Counted from the stretch's first letter, positions 1 through 10,221 are shown. The stretch: DNA of 64,000 nt from Psychrobacter sp. JCM 18902 (GCF_904846615.1 NZ_CAJHBK010000001.1:1054001-1118000), one strand, 5' to 3'. Made by a program: numbers and translations. The notes: generated from the sequence alone by a model not told the origin.

Positions 1-1
1 G

Positions 2-334
2 TACTTTGATGCCTATCACGTCTTGCAGTTAGATTGGATGATGGACAACATCGCAACGTTACCACAGCAAGACTACTGGGATCGCCGCGCACGCCATGCG
101 TTGATGAACGAGCTGTCACGTAGCCTACGTCTACTGATGGATGCCATATTATCTAAACCAGATGCAAAGCAAGCGTTTGGTGAATGGCGTTCACGTCACT
201 TGGATCATCTGGAGTCTGTCACCACAGAGATGAGCAAGTTAGATAATCTGCATAGCAATGATGAAAATGGTCAAATTGGTCTTTCAACGTTGTCAGTATT
301 GATGAGTGAGCTAAGCAGTTTGGTAACCAAGTAA
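2..334 (+). CDS. NAD-specific glutamate dehydrogenase, C-terminal end (5' partial)
   Basis: The open frame enters from the window edge and ends at 334, giving about 110 residues of a longer protein. The segment with WMMDNIATLP, a WDRRARHAL stretch and a following helical tail resembles the extreme C-terminus of the large (about 1600-residue) NAD-dependent glutamate dehydrogenases of proteobacteria, which deaminate glutamate to 2-oxoglutarate. No catalytic residues fall in this piece, so the call rests on tail similarity only. The first methionine-like codon at 23 is internal, not a start. A strong hairpin follows the stop. Confidence 0.6.
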   Translation, partial: YFDAYHVLQLDWMMDNIATLPQQDYWDRRARHALMNELSRSLRLLMDAILSKPDAKQAFGEWRSRHLDHLESVTTEMSKLDNLHSNDENGQIGLSTLSVLMSELSSLVTK

Positions 335-384
335 CTAAACTAAGCAACTAATCATTCAATAAACAACAAGATAAAGATCTTTTC

Positions 385-421
385 AAAAAAACCACCGTTA
401 ATTAATAACGGTGGTTTTTTA
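385..421. terminator. Bidirectional rho-independent terminator
   Basis: A perfect 10-bp stem (ACCACCGTTA with TAACGGTGGT) is flanked by A and T runs. It lies between the convergent ends of the glutamate dehydrogenase and sbcC and can serve both strands. Confidence 0.85.
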
Positions 422-498
422 TTGTCTGGCTAAGCGTAATAAGCGTAAAAAGTAATCAACGGCGTGATGCATGCTCGACTCTTGATGACCGCTTTAAA

Positions 499-3400
499 TT
501 ACGAGGCTTTTTCATTAGTAATATTGACCACTCGGCGACAGCCTTGGCCACTGATTTGACTGAAACCACCCGAGATTTTTTCAACCTTGATTTGAGTCAA
601 GATGCGATCTTTTAAAGCCTGTACGTGAGAGATAATACCAATAAGCTTACCTTCTTGTTGTAAGCTCGTTAAGGTATCGAGCGCAATATCAAGCGACTCT
701 TCATCAAGCGTACCAAACCCTTCATCCAAAAACAGTGAATCCACGCGAATGTTGTGACTCGCCATCTGCGATAGCCCAAGGGCGAGCGCCAAGCTGATAA
801 TAAATCCTTCGCCGCCCGATAGGTTTTTGGTACTGCGAATATCACCGCCTTGATAGTTATCAATCACATTAAGCTCAAGCGGATTACTGTCATCATGAAT
901 GAGCAAATAGCGGTCACTCATTTTTTGCAGTTGCGTATTGGCATGGCTAATCATGACCTCAAACGTTAAGCCTTGGGCAAAGGTACGATATTTTTTGCCA
1001 TCAGCAGAACCAATTAACGTATGTAGCTGCTGCCAAACTTGTAGCTTTTGTTTTTGTTCATCGATTGCAATCAGCTGTGTCGCCTGTTGCCCTTTTTGGC
1101 TGTCGTTATCCTTAAGCTTTTGGTCAATCGCGCCGATTTTTTGACTTAACTCATCGATATCCGTCTGTATTTGATGATGCTTGCCAGCAAGTGTTTCTCG
1201 GTCTTCATCTGTCATAGGTGTGGCAAATTTTTGCTCTAATGCTTGCTGGGTACTATTTAAATGCAACTTAGCCTGTTGTAGGGTATTATCAATCGCTAGT
1301 TTACGTATATGTAATGCCTCACGCTCTTCTTTAGGCAGACGCGCACTCAAAAAATCTGCTTCATCGGCGAACTTTGACTCTGCGAGTAAGTTAGTAAAAA
1401 TACTGTCCTGTGTATTTACGGTAGTAGTCGCCAACTGTCGCTCTTTGGCTAGCTGTTGCTCTCTGAGCTTTAATTGTTCTAAAGATTGCAGTACAGAATC
1501 TAGCTGTCTTTGCGCTATGATTTGTTTGGCTTTAGCCTCATCAGCAGCGCTGCGTAACTGGTTTTCTTCATAATCTGTATCTTTATCTGCGAATAGCGCT
1601 TTTCTAGCTTTCTTTAATTGTTCGATATCATCAGTTTTATTATCAATTAATGTCTCTAATTCATTGAGTGCTGTCTCATTATTGGCGAGCTGTGCTTGCT
1701 TACTCTCAATATTCGCAGTCAGGCTGCTCAGCGTATTGGTGAGTTGCTGTTGGCAGCTACTTTGCTCATGATGATATTGCTTTAACTGCTTCAAAGCATG
1801 ACGTTGTGCCCGCAATTGGTCAATATGCTCATCATAATTTGCGCTTGCTAATACTGTTTGCTTATGAGTACTTTCAATGAGTTGCTGCAGTGCGCCTTGA
1901 ACGTCAGTCGCTTTGAGCGCTATCGTTAAATGCTTCTCGTATTTAGCCGTTGGGTACTTACTCACCAAAGATGAAATATTGGTCATTATGGGTATGAGTT
2001 CAGAAAAATTAGTGGCAATCTTATCTTCGACACTTTCAATTTTTTGAGCATTTAGCTTGATATCAGTCGTCAGATTATTAATGTCGCGACTAAGTAGCTG
2101 TTGCTGCTGTTCATCGGCTTCGATGGCAATACTGAGCGTTGCAGCACTTTCAGCTAGGTTGTCATATTTGACGACTATCGTTTTAAGAGACTGTTTATGC
2201 TCAGTCAGTTTGTGTTTGATGATGCTTAATAAGGATAAGCCCTGATCAATATGAATATCAGTATCGTTGTTAATCTGCGCAAGTGGATCGATAATTGCCA
2301 CAGTCGATTCCGAATAACTATTTTCAGTGTTAAATAGCGAGGAAAGGTTAGACTGAATATCAGCGTGTAAAATTTTAGATTGCTGCTGCAAGGGCGCTAA
2401 CTGCTGCTGTTGATTATTGATGGCTTCTTTTTTGGTGGCATGGTCGATATGATGTTTAGATAAGATCTGCTCAAGATTATCAATAGCGATCTCTAATTCA
2501 GCTATGTGCTGCTGAGTTAATTGCGCCTTAGTCTGTTTTATTGTGGACGACTGGTTTTGGTCGTCATTGGCGTCGGTATTATTATTTTTGCTACTAGGGT
2601 CTAATAACGGATGCTGTTTACCATAAGGATGCTCATGTGCGCCGCAAAGCGGGCAGGGCGACCCATCCTCTAGCTCTACTATATAATCTTCAAGCTTAGC
2701 GACCTTTTGTAGTAGATGTAGATGCTCTTGTTTCTCTTGCCTCTTGAGCTTAGCCTCTTCAATATTTATCTTGTGACTGTCAATCAAACCTTCTAAAGTC
2801 TTAAGCTCTTGATTCAGTTTGGGTAACGTTGCATTGATGTCTTTAATTTGGTTGGTACGCTCAGACAGCTGTTCTAGCTTACTATGGGCTTGCGCAATCT
2901 GAGTGCTTATTTGATCGATTTGCTCTTGCTCGCTACGCATATTAGCAATGGGCTGGTTTTGAATGAGTGTGGCTTGCTGCTGTTGTACGCTGGCAAATTG
3001 CTCGCGCTGCTGCGTTATCAATAATTTCTCTGCACCTTGCTGCTTATATAACTTATCAAAATCAGTCTGTAGCATGCGGGCTTGATTACTATAAGCAAGT
3101 TTATCCGCTGTTAGATTGGCATTATCTTCCAACAGCGCCATTAATTGGCGACAGCTGTTATCGAAGGTCACCATATCTGTATCGAGATCGTTTAGCTCTT
3201 GGTAATCGCGAAAGTACTTTTCTACATTGCTAAGCTGAGTCTGAGTCTTTTGCTCTGTTTGTTTGTAGTCAGCTATATCTTGACCTAATTGTTGAGTGTT
3301 ACTAACTAATACCTCTTTACGCTGATTATCGCTCGCTAAAGAATAAGAGTGCTGTTTTATCTCAGTATTCAACTCACGCGTCTTTTTGATAATAGGCAAA

Positions 3401-4452
3401 GTAGCATGTAGGCTATCTGTGGCTTGCTTTGCAATGGTATTGATAGAGTTTAAATGGGTATTGGCGTGTGCCAGCGCTTCTTGCTGAGTTGGAATCTTAT
3501 TAAGCAAATCTTGCTGCTCAACCTCTAACTGCTTAACCAAATTTCGGCTGTAGCTAAGCTCACGGAAATAGCTATCAATCTCTAAAGCCTTATTAGCGCC
3601 ATCTAAACACTGCGCTTCTGGAATAAAGGTTTGCTGCGTATGCTGTGCCGCTAAAAAATCGGTCTGATAGGTCGAGAGATTTTGCTGTAGCTGCTGAACG
3701 CTATCCAGCCATTGTAACTGTTCACTCAGGGTTTTAAAGGTTTGGCGCTGTGCGCTCTGCTGTTGGTTAAAGCGCTCTAAATCTGCTACCAGTAGTTTTT
3801 CGTCTTCAATATTTAATAACGACAAGCTATTCACGCCTGCCTGTAGTTTGTCAAGCGCTTCTTCCTCAAAGCGTTTCTTTTCATGAACGTTTAACGATAT
3901 TTTGGCATAAATAGCAGTACCCGTTATTTTCTCTAAAATCGCGGCTCTATCGCCGATATCAGACTTTAAAAACGCGGCAAAACTGCCCTGTGCGAGCATG
4001 ATGGAGCGAGTAAATTGATTGAAATCCATGCCGATGAGGTTTTGTATATAGGCAGAAGTTTTGGACTTCTTCTCTTCTAAAATCTTGCCGGTCTGCACCT
4101 CACTAATCTCATGCTTAATTGGTAATAAATTGCCCTTGGCTTTTTTGTGGGCACGATGTTGATACCAGTAGCATTGATAACGCTTGGAATCAATCTCTAT
4201 AATGACTTCTGCTGAGCATTCACCTGTACCTTGAGTCATGATCTCATTCGTTGAACCAGTGATATCACCCAATCTCGGCGTTTGGCTATAGAGTGCTAAG
4301 CAAATCGCATCCAATATGGTCGTCTTGCCAGCCCCCGTTTGCCCAGTAATGGCAAAAATACCTTCGTTAAGAAAAGCGGGATCACTAAAGTCAATGTGCC
4401 ATTCGCCTTTTAAGGAGTTGAGGTTTTTAAGTCTTAGTTCTATTAGGCGCAT
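499..4452 (-). CDS. sbcC: Exonuclease SbcCD, subunit C (SMC-like ATPase)
   Basis: The product is the large subunit of the SbcCD (Mre11-Rad50-type) nuclease, which opens and trims hairpins and blocked DNA ends. The 1317-residue protein has the family layout: an N-terminal Walker A motif GQTGAGKTT (residues 37-45), a very long Q-rich coiled coil, a central zinc hook CPLCG near residue 600, a second coiled coil, and a C-terminal ABC signature (LSGGEG, near 1212) followed by Walker B (SLFLDEGFGTLD, near 1244). It is somewhat longer than the E. coli protein (about 1050), mainly in the coils. sbcD lies 104 bases upstream on the same strand, so the two are probably co-transcribed. The start codon lies just before the conserved MRLIELRLKNLNSLKG. 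Confidence 0.96.
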   Translation of the reverse strand: MRLIELRLKNLNSLKGEWHIDFSDPAFLNEGIFAITGQTGAGKTTILDAICLALYSQTPRLGDITGSTNEIMTQGTGECSAEVIIEIDSKRYQCYWYQHRAHKKAKGNLLPIKHEISEVQTGKILEEKKSKTSAYIQNLIGMDFNQFTRSIMLAQGSFAAFLKSDIGDRAAILEKITGTAIYAKISLNVHEKKRFEEEALDKLQAGVNSLSLLNIEDEKLLVADLERFNQQQSAQRQTFKTLSEQLQWLDSVQQLQQNLSTYQTDFLAAQHTQQTFIPEAQCLDGANKALEIDSYFRELSYSRNLVKQLEVEQQDLLNKIPTQQEALAHANTHLNSINTIAKQATDSLHATLPIIKKTRELNTEIKQHSYSLASDNQRKEVLVSNTQQLGQDIADYKQTEQKTQTQLSNVEKYFRDYQELNDLDTDMVTFDNSCRQLMALLEDNANLTADKLAYSNQARMLQTDFDKLYKQQGAEKLLITQQREQFASVQQQQATLIQNQPIANMRSEQEQIDQISTQIAQAHSKLEQLSERTNQIKDINATLPKLNQELKTLEGLIDSHKINIEEAKLKRQEKQEHLHLLQKVAKLEDYIVELEDGSPCPLCGAHEHPYGKQHPLLDPSSKNNNTDANDDQNQSSTIKQTKAQLTQQHIAELEIAIDNLEQILSKHHIDHATKKEAINNQQQQLAPLQQQSKILHADIQSNLSSLFNTENSYSESTVAIIDPLAQINNDTDIHIDQGLSLLSIIKHKLTEHKQSLKTIVVKYDNLAESAATLSIAIEADEQQQQLLSRDINNLTTDIKLNAQKIESVEDKIATNFSELIPIMTNISSLVSKYPTAKYEKHLTIALKATDVQGALQQLIESTHKQTVLASANYDEHIDQLRAQRHALKQLKQYHHEQSSCQQQLTNTLSSLTANIESKQAQLANNETALNELETLIDNKTDDIEQLKKARKALFADKDTDYEENQLRSAADEAKAKQIIAQRQLDSVLQSLEQLKLREQQLAKERQLATTTVNTQDSIFTNLLAESKFADEADFLSARLPKEEREALHIRKLAIDNTLQQAKLHLNSTQQALEQKFATPMTDEDRETLAGKHHQIQTDIDELSQKIGAIDQKLKDNDSQKGQQATQLIAIDEQKQKLQVWQQLHTLIGSADGKKYRTFAQGLTFEVMISHANTQLQKMSDRYLLIHDDSNPLELNVIDNYQGGDIRSTKNLSGGEGFIISLALALGLSQMASHNIRVDSLFLDEGFGTLDEESLDIALDTLTSLQQEGKLIGIISHVQALKDRILTQIKVEKISGGFSQISGQGCRRVVNITNEKAS

Positions 4453-4556
4453 GGCAGGGTCTTATTTTTTATAGGTAGTAATAAAAAGGGCAATAATGAG
4501 AAATGAAGCTATTATTCTAGCTAGCTTCGATCAACAGCGTTTATGATTACATAATG

Positions 4557-6119
4557 CTATTCAGCTTGAGTATCTTCATGACGTAAGTTATAAACGATTT
4601 GATCATAGGCGTCACGCAAAGATGATTTTTGCTCATCAGGAATATCATGAGCAATCAAGCAACGCTCGAATACTTCTTGCTCATTTAAATCTTGTAGCGT
4701 CTCAGAGATCTGTTGTTGATTTAGTACTTTATTATAGGTACGAGTGTTTTTGATTTTTAACACCTCGCACGGCAAATTATCTACCATCGTTTGGATGTGC
4801 TCACGTAACTCGCTGATAATCTCCTCACCCGTATAAATAATTTCGAGCCATACAGACTCTGTTGCATCAAGAGATTGAATGACTTTATCTATAGCCTGAT
4901 TAAGGCACTCCAAATCACCTGAAACTTGTGCTAACTTTTGAAATTTTGGAATAGGGAGGGAGATTACCTGCATCTGCGTCAAATTATCGCGATGCAATAT
5001 TTTGTTGGGAGTATCGAGACTGTTAGTCATTGATTGGTTGTTTTGATCCCGTTGATCAGGGATGTTTTCTGTAGCAGCAGTTTTGGTCACCTCATTATTT
5101 TCTGATTGCTCGTCAAAACCAAACAAGTCATCCATAAATTCCGTCGTCTGACTGGCTGCTTTCTTAGCAGATTTTTCAATCGGGGTAACGGTATTGGTCA
5201 GCTGAGGAATACTGCTTTCAATTGTATTGTTTGAGGCTGACTTTTGACTGCTAATGTCATTTGCTACTGCACCAAACTGTACCAGTAATACTTGCTTTTG
5301 TTGCTTAGCCTCACCAAATCCCATCGCGATTGGCGAGCCTGAATAGCGAATGCTCTCACGACCACCGACACGCTGTGGCACGTGCAAATGTCCAAGTGCA
5401 ACGTAGTCAAAACTTTCATCGAACATGTCAGCAGAAATCTTACCGAGTGAGCCGACATAAAGCTCACGTACACCATCGTCTTCAGTAGTGGTGCCACCGG
5501 CTGCAAATAGATGCCCTGTAGCAATGATGGGAATGTGACGCTGGTATACTTCAACTAATTTAGCTTTCTTCGCTTTGGCAATGCTAGCCACTTCATCGTA
5601 ATGAGCACGAATGCCTTTAATGACATTGGCATCTTTGCTATCAGCCGACTCGCCAGCACCACTACTACGGACATCACGATCACGCAAATAGGGGACAGCC
5701 GCAATAATACAATGCGGGTTTCCATTTGTATCGTCTAACACCAATACTTCATCGTTTAAGTCTTCACAAGCGGTACCGATAACATGGACGTTTAAAAACT
5801 TGAGTACATTGCTTGGGGCATCCAAAAATGTCGGTGAATCGTGGTTACCTGCGACGATGACGACATGTTGACAGCATGATTTTGAAACTTTTCCTAAAAA
5901 TTCATAATATAGCGCTTGAGCTCTATTACTTGGGGTCATGGTGTCAAAAATATCACCAGCCACGATTAATATATCCACTTTCTGCAGGCTAATGGTGTCT
6001 TGCACCCAACCTAAAAACGACTCAAATTCGTCATAACGCATTCGCCCATAAAGCCTGCGCCCCAAATGCCAGTCGGAAGTATGGAGGATAGTGAGAGGTT
6101 TGGTAGTAGATACAGGCAT
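4557..6119 (-). CDS. sbcD: Exonuclease SbcCD, subunit D (nuclease)
   Basis: The product is the Mre11-type metallophosphoesterase subunit of SbcCD. The phosphoesterase motifs are clear: HTSDWHLG (residues 13-20), GDIFD (about 55), GNHDS (about 93) and GHLHVP later on. At 520 residues it is longer than the usual 400 or so. The excess is a low-complexity S/T/N/Q-rich insert at roughly residues 285-375, between the phosphoesterase core and the C-terminal capping domain, ending near LTQMQVISLPIPKF. The motifs lie outside the insert, so the enzyme is probably functional. The gene is first in an sbcD-sbcC transcription unit. Confidence 0.95.
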   Translation of the reverse strand: MPVSTTKPLTILHTSDWHLGRRLYGRMRYDEFESFLGWVQDTISLQKVDILIVAGDIFDTMTPSNRAQALYYEFLGKVSKSCCQHVVIVAGNHDSPTFLDAPSNVLKFLNVHVIGTACEDLNDEVLVLDDTNGNPHCIIAAVPYLRDRDVRSSGAGESADSKDANVIKGIRAHYDEVASIAKAKKAKLVEVYQRHIPIIATGHLFAAGGTTTEDDGVRELYVGSLGKISADMFDESFDYVALGHLHVPQRVGGRESIRYSGSPIAMGFGEAKQQKQVLLVQFGAVANDISSQKSASNNTIESSIPQLTNTVTPIEKSAKKAASQTTEFMDDLFGFDEQSENNEVTKTAATENIPDQRDQNNQSMTNSLDTPNKILHRDNLTQMQVISLPIPKFQKLAQVSGDLECLNQAIDKVIQSLDATESVWLEIIYTGEEIISELREHIQTMVDNLPCEVLKIKNTRTYNKVLNQQQISETLQDLNEQEVFERCLIAHDIPDEQKSSLRDAYDQIVYNLRHEDTQAE

Positions 6120-6391
6120 AATTGAGTTTCATGATGGATAAAAGACATCGATTATTCTAGCAAGAATTGGTGCGATTTGCTTTGCTATAAACTTACCAGT
6201 AAAGCAAAGTAGATACGAATGGGTAGTGACATTTAGCCGTAAATGAAACGATGATCGTTTATTAAAAATAATGGCTATTTAAAAAGGCTGATTAATAAAG
6301 CGCGTTGTTAATAGTATTAAGTAACAAATAAATGGTACTAGAAAAGGTCCATATTTAGTAACATCCAAGCCATTATTAATAAGGGTATGTT

Positions 6392-7057
6392 ATGTCGTTT
6401 ATCAGATTATGTACATTGGCTGTAATTGCCACTTCCTCTTTGGCTGCTTGTAGCAGTTATGAGCAAGCAAATATGAATAATAAAACCAGTGTGAGTCAAA
6501 TAAAAGATAGCACCGCGTTTTTCCATTCGATCAAACCGAGTCATTCTGACGCAATCATTGGTCAAGTGATTGACGTCATCTCTCAAGACAGAGAGCAGCA
6601 AAAAGTCACTATCGTCGCTCAGGATGGACAGACGTATACCGCAGAAATCAGTAAAGCCAACTTTGCTCAGAAAAACGCCCATCAAATGCAGAAATTAACC
6701 ATAGGCGATTATGTTGAAGTGATGGGAGAGCAATCGACATCACAATCAAAGATAGATAGTAAGCGCCACATTACTGTCCATGAGATGCCTTATATTTTGC
6801 GTAAAATTATCATCGCTGACCATCAAGTAGACTGTGTCGGTGTTGCGCCGCAATCATGCTTACTGACTAAGCCTGCTGAACAAGCTAACGCCGACTGGGA
6901 GTATCGATATAGTGGTATAGAAGGTTTTGATTTTGAACCTAATTATGAATACACTTTGCTCATCAAGAATACACCGATTAGCAATCCGCCTGCTGATGCA
7001 TCATCAATTCATAGCACGCTAATAAAAGTCATTGAGAAACGAAAGACCAAATCTTAA
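6392..7057 (+). CDS. Putative lipoprotein of unknown function
   Basis: The 221-residue product starts with a short signal peptide and a lipobox LAAC, with Cys20 as the predicted lipidation site, so it should be anchored in a membrane facing the periplasm. The middle has beta-rich stretches (IIGQVIDVISQDREQ, GDYVEVMG) that recall small barrel-like folds, but no family was recognised. It stands alone between the divergent sbcDC operon and the convergent cysG gene and has its own terminator. The start ATG follows AATAAGGGTATGTT, a usable ribosome-binding site. Confidence 0.75.
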   Translation: MSFIRLCTLAVIATSSLAACSSYEQANMNNKTSVSQIKDSTAFFHSIKPSHSDAIIGQVIDVISQDREQQKVTIVAQDGQTYTAEISKANFAQKNAHQMQKLTIGDYVEVMGEQSTSQSKIDSKRHITVHEMPYILRKIIIADHQVDCVGVAPQSCLLTKPAEQANADWEYRYSGIEGFDFEPNYEYTLLIKNTPISNPPADASSIHSTLIKVIEKRKTKS

Positions 7058-7102
7058 TTGTTAAAAATGAATAGCTCATAAAAGATCAATAGCGTGATAC
7101 TC

Positions 7103-7134
7103 AAAAGCCCTGCTAATCTACTGGCAGGGCTTTT
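7103..7134. terminator. Bidirectional rho-independent terminator
   Basis: A stem of AAAAGCCCTG and CAGGGCTTTT with a 12-base loop lies between the convergent lipoprotein gene and cysG, with T and A runs on the two sides. Confidence 0.85.
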
Positions 7135-7154
7135 TAGAAATTGAAAATCATACT

Positions 7155-8759
7155 TCAACCAATCACTAACTGCTCCAAACCATCATCAGCCGTTGCTAAA
7201 TTGGCCACCATTGATAACGCATGGGCTTGCTGGCTGGTATGATCTGCCTTTGGTGTAGCCGCTGTGCCACCACGTAGCCAGTTACTAGCTGTGGTGTCAC
7301 TATTGTTGTTGTTCTGCTGATTTTGCAAATTATACCAAGCCAAATCATGATGGAGTGCGACCACGTCTCCCATAATGAGCAAAGCTGGCGTGGGTAGCTG
7401 GTTTTTTTCTTGCAACTCAACGATGTCGGCAAGCGTTCCCGTTAATACCTGCTGATTGGGCATACTGGCATTGGAGACTATAGCAATCGGGGTATCACTA
7501 CTGCGCCCTGCATCAATCAAGCCTGTCGTCAAACGCGCCAGCGAATGCAACCCCATATAAAATACGACTGTTTCATCCGTATTCAAAAAGCTCTTAAAGT
7601 TATTATTGGGCGCGCCAGCCTTTAAAAATCCAGTGACAAAACGTACCGACTGCGAATGGTCACGGTGAGTCAGCGGAATGCCAGCATAGCTTGCGGCGGC
7701 ATTGGCAGCGGTAATACCAGGTACGACTTGATACGGGATACTGTGCGCACGCAAACTCTCAATTTCTTCGCCACCACGGCCAAAGATGAAGGGATCACCG
7801 CCCTTTAAACGCACCACACGGCGACCTTCTTTAGCGCTATTGACCAACAATTCATTAATGCCCAATTGCGCCACAGCATGATTGCTGCGTTTTTTGCCAA
7901 CAAATACTTTATCAGCATCACGGCGGCATAAATCCAATACTTGCGGTGAGACGAGCGCATCATAGTAGACGATATCCGCTTGTTGCATCAAACGCAGCGC
8001 TTTAAAAGTGAGCAGCTCTGGGTCACCTGGGCCTGCACCAACGATATAGACTTCGCCTACATTATTTTGTAGGGTTTGAGGTTCTGTGGATATATCATTC
8101 TCTGTATGTTTTTCAGTGATAATTGATGCTGTTTTATCTAAATCGGCTTGTAATTGTGCCGACGCTTCAGCTTCATTACCAGCAAACATCAGCTGACTGA
8201 CTGGACCTTCAAATGTCTTTTCCCAAAACTGCCTGCGTCCTGTCAGCGTAGGTATTTTAGTTTTCACTTCGCTACGAAAATCGCCAGCAAGCTTTGCCAA
8301 TTTACCATAGCCTTGTGGAATCAAGGTTTCGAGGCGAGCGCGTAATAGACGTGCCAACACTGGCGCTTTGCCGTTTGACGATATGCCAATCACGATTGGA
8401 TTGCGATCAACAATCGCAGGGAAGATAAAATCGCATAAATGCGGCGTATCGACGACGTTTACAGGGATATTTAATGCCGTCGCATCGGCATGTACTTGAT
8501 GATTCAGTGTTTCATCGTCAGTGGCAGCAATGATGACGCGTGCGCCTGTCATATAAGTTTTATTATAATTTTCATAAATCAGTTGGTGCTTGCTATCACT
8601 GAGCAAGGCTTGTAGTTCAACACAGATATTTGGCGCAAGAACAGTGATGCACGCGCCAGCACGGCTGAGCAAATCTGCTTTACGTAGCGCCACATCACCG
8701 CCGCCAACAATGAGTACTTTACGGTCTTCTAATTTAAAAAATAATGGAAAGGTGTTCAT
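7155..8759 (-). CDS. cysG: Siroheme synthase (multifunctional CysG)
   Basis: The protein makes siroheme from uroporphyrinogen III by methylation, precorrin-2 dehydrogenation and iron insertion. The N-terminal half has the NAD-binding dehydrogenase/chelatase start (FPLFFKLEDRKVLIVGGGDVAL). The C-terminal half is the SAM-dependent uroporphyrinogen methyltransferase, with VGAGPGDPELLT, RLKGGDPFIFGRGGEE and VPGITAANAAASYAGIPLTHR. The length is 534 residues against about 457 in E. coli. The extra lies in an acidic linker between the domains (about residues 205-235) and a Q/N-rich tail of about 60 residues. Siroheme is the cofactor of CysI, encoded nearby, so the gene fits the sulfur assimilation cluster. 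Confidence 0.96.
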   Translation of the reverse strand: MNTFPLFFKLEDRKVLIVGGGDVALRKADLLSRAGACITVLAPNICVELQALLSDSKHQLIYENYNKTYMTGARVIIAATDDETLNHQVHADATALNIPVNVVDTPHLCDFIFPAIVDRNPIVIGISSNGKAPVLARLLRARLETLIPQGYGKLAKLAGDFRSEVKTKIPTLTGRRQFWEKTFEGPVSQLMFAGNEAEASAQLQADLDKTASIITEKHTENDISTEPQTLQNNVGEVYIVGAGPGDPELLTFKALRLMQQADIVYYDALVSPQVLDLCRRDADKVFVGKKRSNHAVAQLGINELLVNSAKEGRRVVRLKGGDPFIFGRGGEEIESLRAHSIPYQVVPGITAANAAASYAGIPLTHRDHSQSVRFVTGFLKAGAPNNNFKSFLNTDETVVFYMGLHSLARLTTGLIDAGRSSDTPIAIVSNASMPNQQVLTGTLADIVELQEKNQLPTPALLIMGDVVALHHDLAWYNLQNQQNNNNSDTTASNWLRGGTAATPKADHTSQQAHALSMVANLATADDGLEQLVIG

Positions 8760-8926
8760 AGGATTACCTGTAATTCATTCAATGTAAGGTATGTCGCTAT
8801 TATGAGGTATCACAGGCATACGCTCACGTAGCGAATTGGCATTAGCATATTCGTTTTTGTCATGTTGGTGATGGTTTTTGGTGGGATGTGGAATAGGTGA
8901 GGAGAGATGAAATGCAGAACTAGAAA

Positions 8927-8956
8927 AGCCACAGGCTTACGTCAAAGCTTGTGGCT
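8927..8956 (-). terminator. Terminator-like hairpin after the acyltransferase gene
   Basis: Inverted arms AGCCACAGGCTT and AAGCTTGTGGCT (near perfect) lie in the 260-base gap between the acyltransferase end and the cysG start. On the minus strand the stem is followed by TTTTCTAG, as expected for a terminator of the upstream gene. Confidence 0.6.
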
Positions 8957-9019
8957 GTCATGTAGATTAGATTTTTGCATTAGATATTAGCAATAACGAG
9001 ATTTGACAACGTACAAAAT

Positions 9020-9970
9020 CTACTCAAATTCACTCAGCATCTTAGTCATACGGGCATCTTTTTGTTGCCAGATATCCTCTAACCAATCAAACATCATTTT
9101 TTTAGTGGTTTCATCACGGTCATAGCCGCCGTCCATGATGGCAGCAAATAATTCGTCTGGTATCTTTAAGCGAGTCACATCGACGCCCAAACGGCGAATA
9201 TTACCTTTCCATAAATCATCATAGTCAGGCGCGCCGTCTGGGTAGACAATGGTCACGTCCAAGATAGAATCCAACTCATTGCCTAACGCATTAATTGCTA
9301 ATGACAAACCGCCAGCCCGTGGTTTTAACAAATGCTGATAAGGGGATTTTTGTTGGTCATGTTTTTCTTTAGTAAAGCGCGTGCCTTCCAAATAGTTTAA
9401 TAGGGCGAAAGGTTTGTCCTTTAATTGACGACAAGCACGCTTAGCCTCAAGCAGGTTTTGTTTTTTAAGCTCTGGATTTTTGGCCATCGCTTTGGCAGAA
9501 AAGCGCTTCATCATCGGAAAGTCTAAGAAATAAAAGGCTTGACCGATAACAGGAATATAAATCAGATTAAACTTGGTAAAAAACCGTGTCAGAGGCAGCG
9601 TATCTTGGCTGATATATTGCACAATGCTGGTATCAACCCATGATTGATGGTTGCTTACCAATAGATACTGCTTGTCTTCGCTCAGGTCGTCAGGCAGGTT
9701 AATGCGCCAGTCTTTGTGAGGTAGCGCATGATCAATGACGGCGTTATTACTATTAATCCAGTATTTGGTAATCGCAATCAGCGCATCATCCGCAGCTTTC
9801 GCTCCTGTCAATACTTTTGCCGCTCCCAAAGTCCAGATGGGCAGACCCACCATCGCACTATTGGCAGTAAGAACACTCGTACCAGTTAAAAAAGAGGCAG
9901 TCTTGCCTACCGCTGGTAGCTTATCGTGCAGTTTTTCATAGAGTGAATCGATTTTTTTTATAAAAGACAT
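9020..9970 (-). CDS. Putative 1-acyl-sn-glycerol-3-phosphate acyltransferase (PlsC/YihG-like)
   Basis: The product carries the acyltransferase HX4D motif in NHQSWVDTS and the substrate-binding EGTRF motif, the signature of the PlsC/LPLAT superfamily that acylates lysophosphatidic acid or related lysolipids at the inner membrane. A hydrophobic segment near the N-terminus (about residues 20-50 of this start) fits membrane association. The overall plan, including a C-terminal DDLWKGNIRRLGVDV stretch, resembles E. coli YihG. The start is uncertain. The ATG at 9970 (MSFIKKID) is preferred because the frame beginning at 10039 adds an atypical leader, but neither start has a strong ribosome-binding site. 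The exact substrate cannot be read from sequence. Confidence 0.85.
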   Translation of the reverse strand: MSFIKKIDSLYEKLHDKLPAVGKTASFLTGTSVLTANSAMVGLPIWTLGAAKVLTGAKAADDALIAITKYWINSNNAVIDHALPHKDWRINLPDDLSEDKQYLLVSNHQSWVDTSIVQYISQDTLPLTRFFTKFNLIYIPVIGQAFYFLDFPMMKRFSAKAMAKNPELKKQNLLEAKRACRQLKDKPFALLNYLEGTRFTKEKHDQQKSPYQHLLKPRAGGLSLAINALGNELDSILDVTIVYPDGAPDYDDLWKGNIRRLGVDVTRLKIPDELFAAIMDGGYDRDETTKKMMFDWLEDIWQQKDARMTKMLSEFE

Positions 9971-10191
9971 AATAAATATCCATATTGATGAGCGCGAGTG
10001 CCTATAAGGAAATAAAAAAAGATGAGTAACTTTGTCCATGATACGGCTTTATAGCGTCGGTTTAATGCCGAGCAGCCACTGAGGCAAGCCATAGAATACC
10101 GCAATGTTAGACAATAAAACGTTCAAGAAACGTTAATTATTTAAACGCTGACTTCTTTATACAGATAGAGATATTCAAAAGTAATAGAAAA

Positions 10192-10221
10192 TTGTCTATT
10201 AAGCGAACTATTTGCTATAGT
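10192..10221 (+). promoter_or_regulatory. Candidate sigma70 promoter for the DUF817 gene
   Basis: TTGTCT and TATAGT are separated by 18 bases, pointing toward the DUF817 gene. The region 10040-10360 otherwise holds only the small reading frame listed next. Confidence 0.4.

Noticed and set aside
2651..2658. GGGCAGGG, a possible KOPS (FtsK-orienting) octamer pointing toward dif
   Set aside because: A single octamer inside the sbcC zinc-hook codons is not evidence; whole-chromosome skew is needed.
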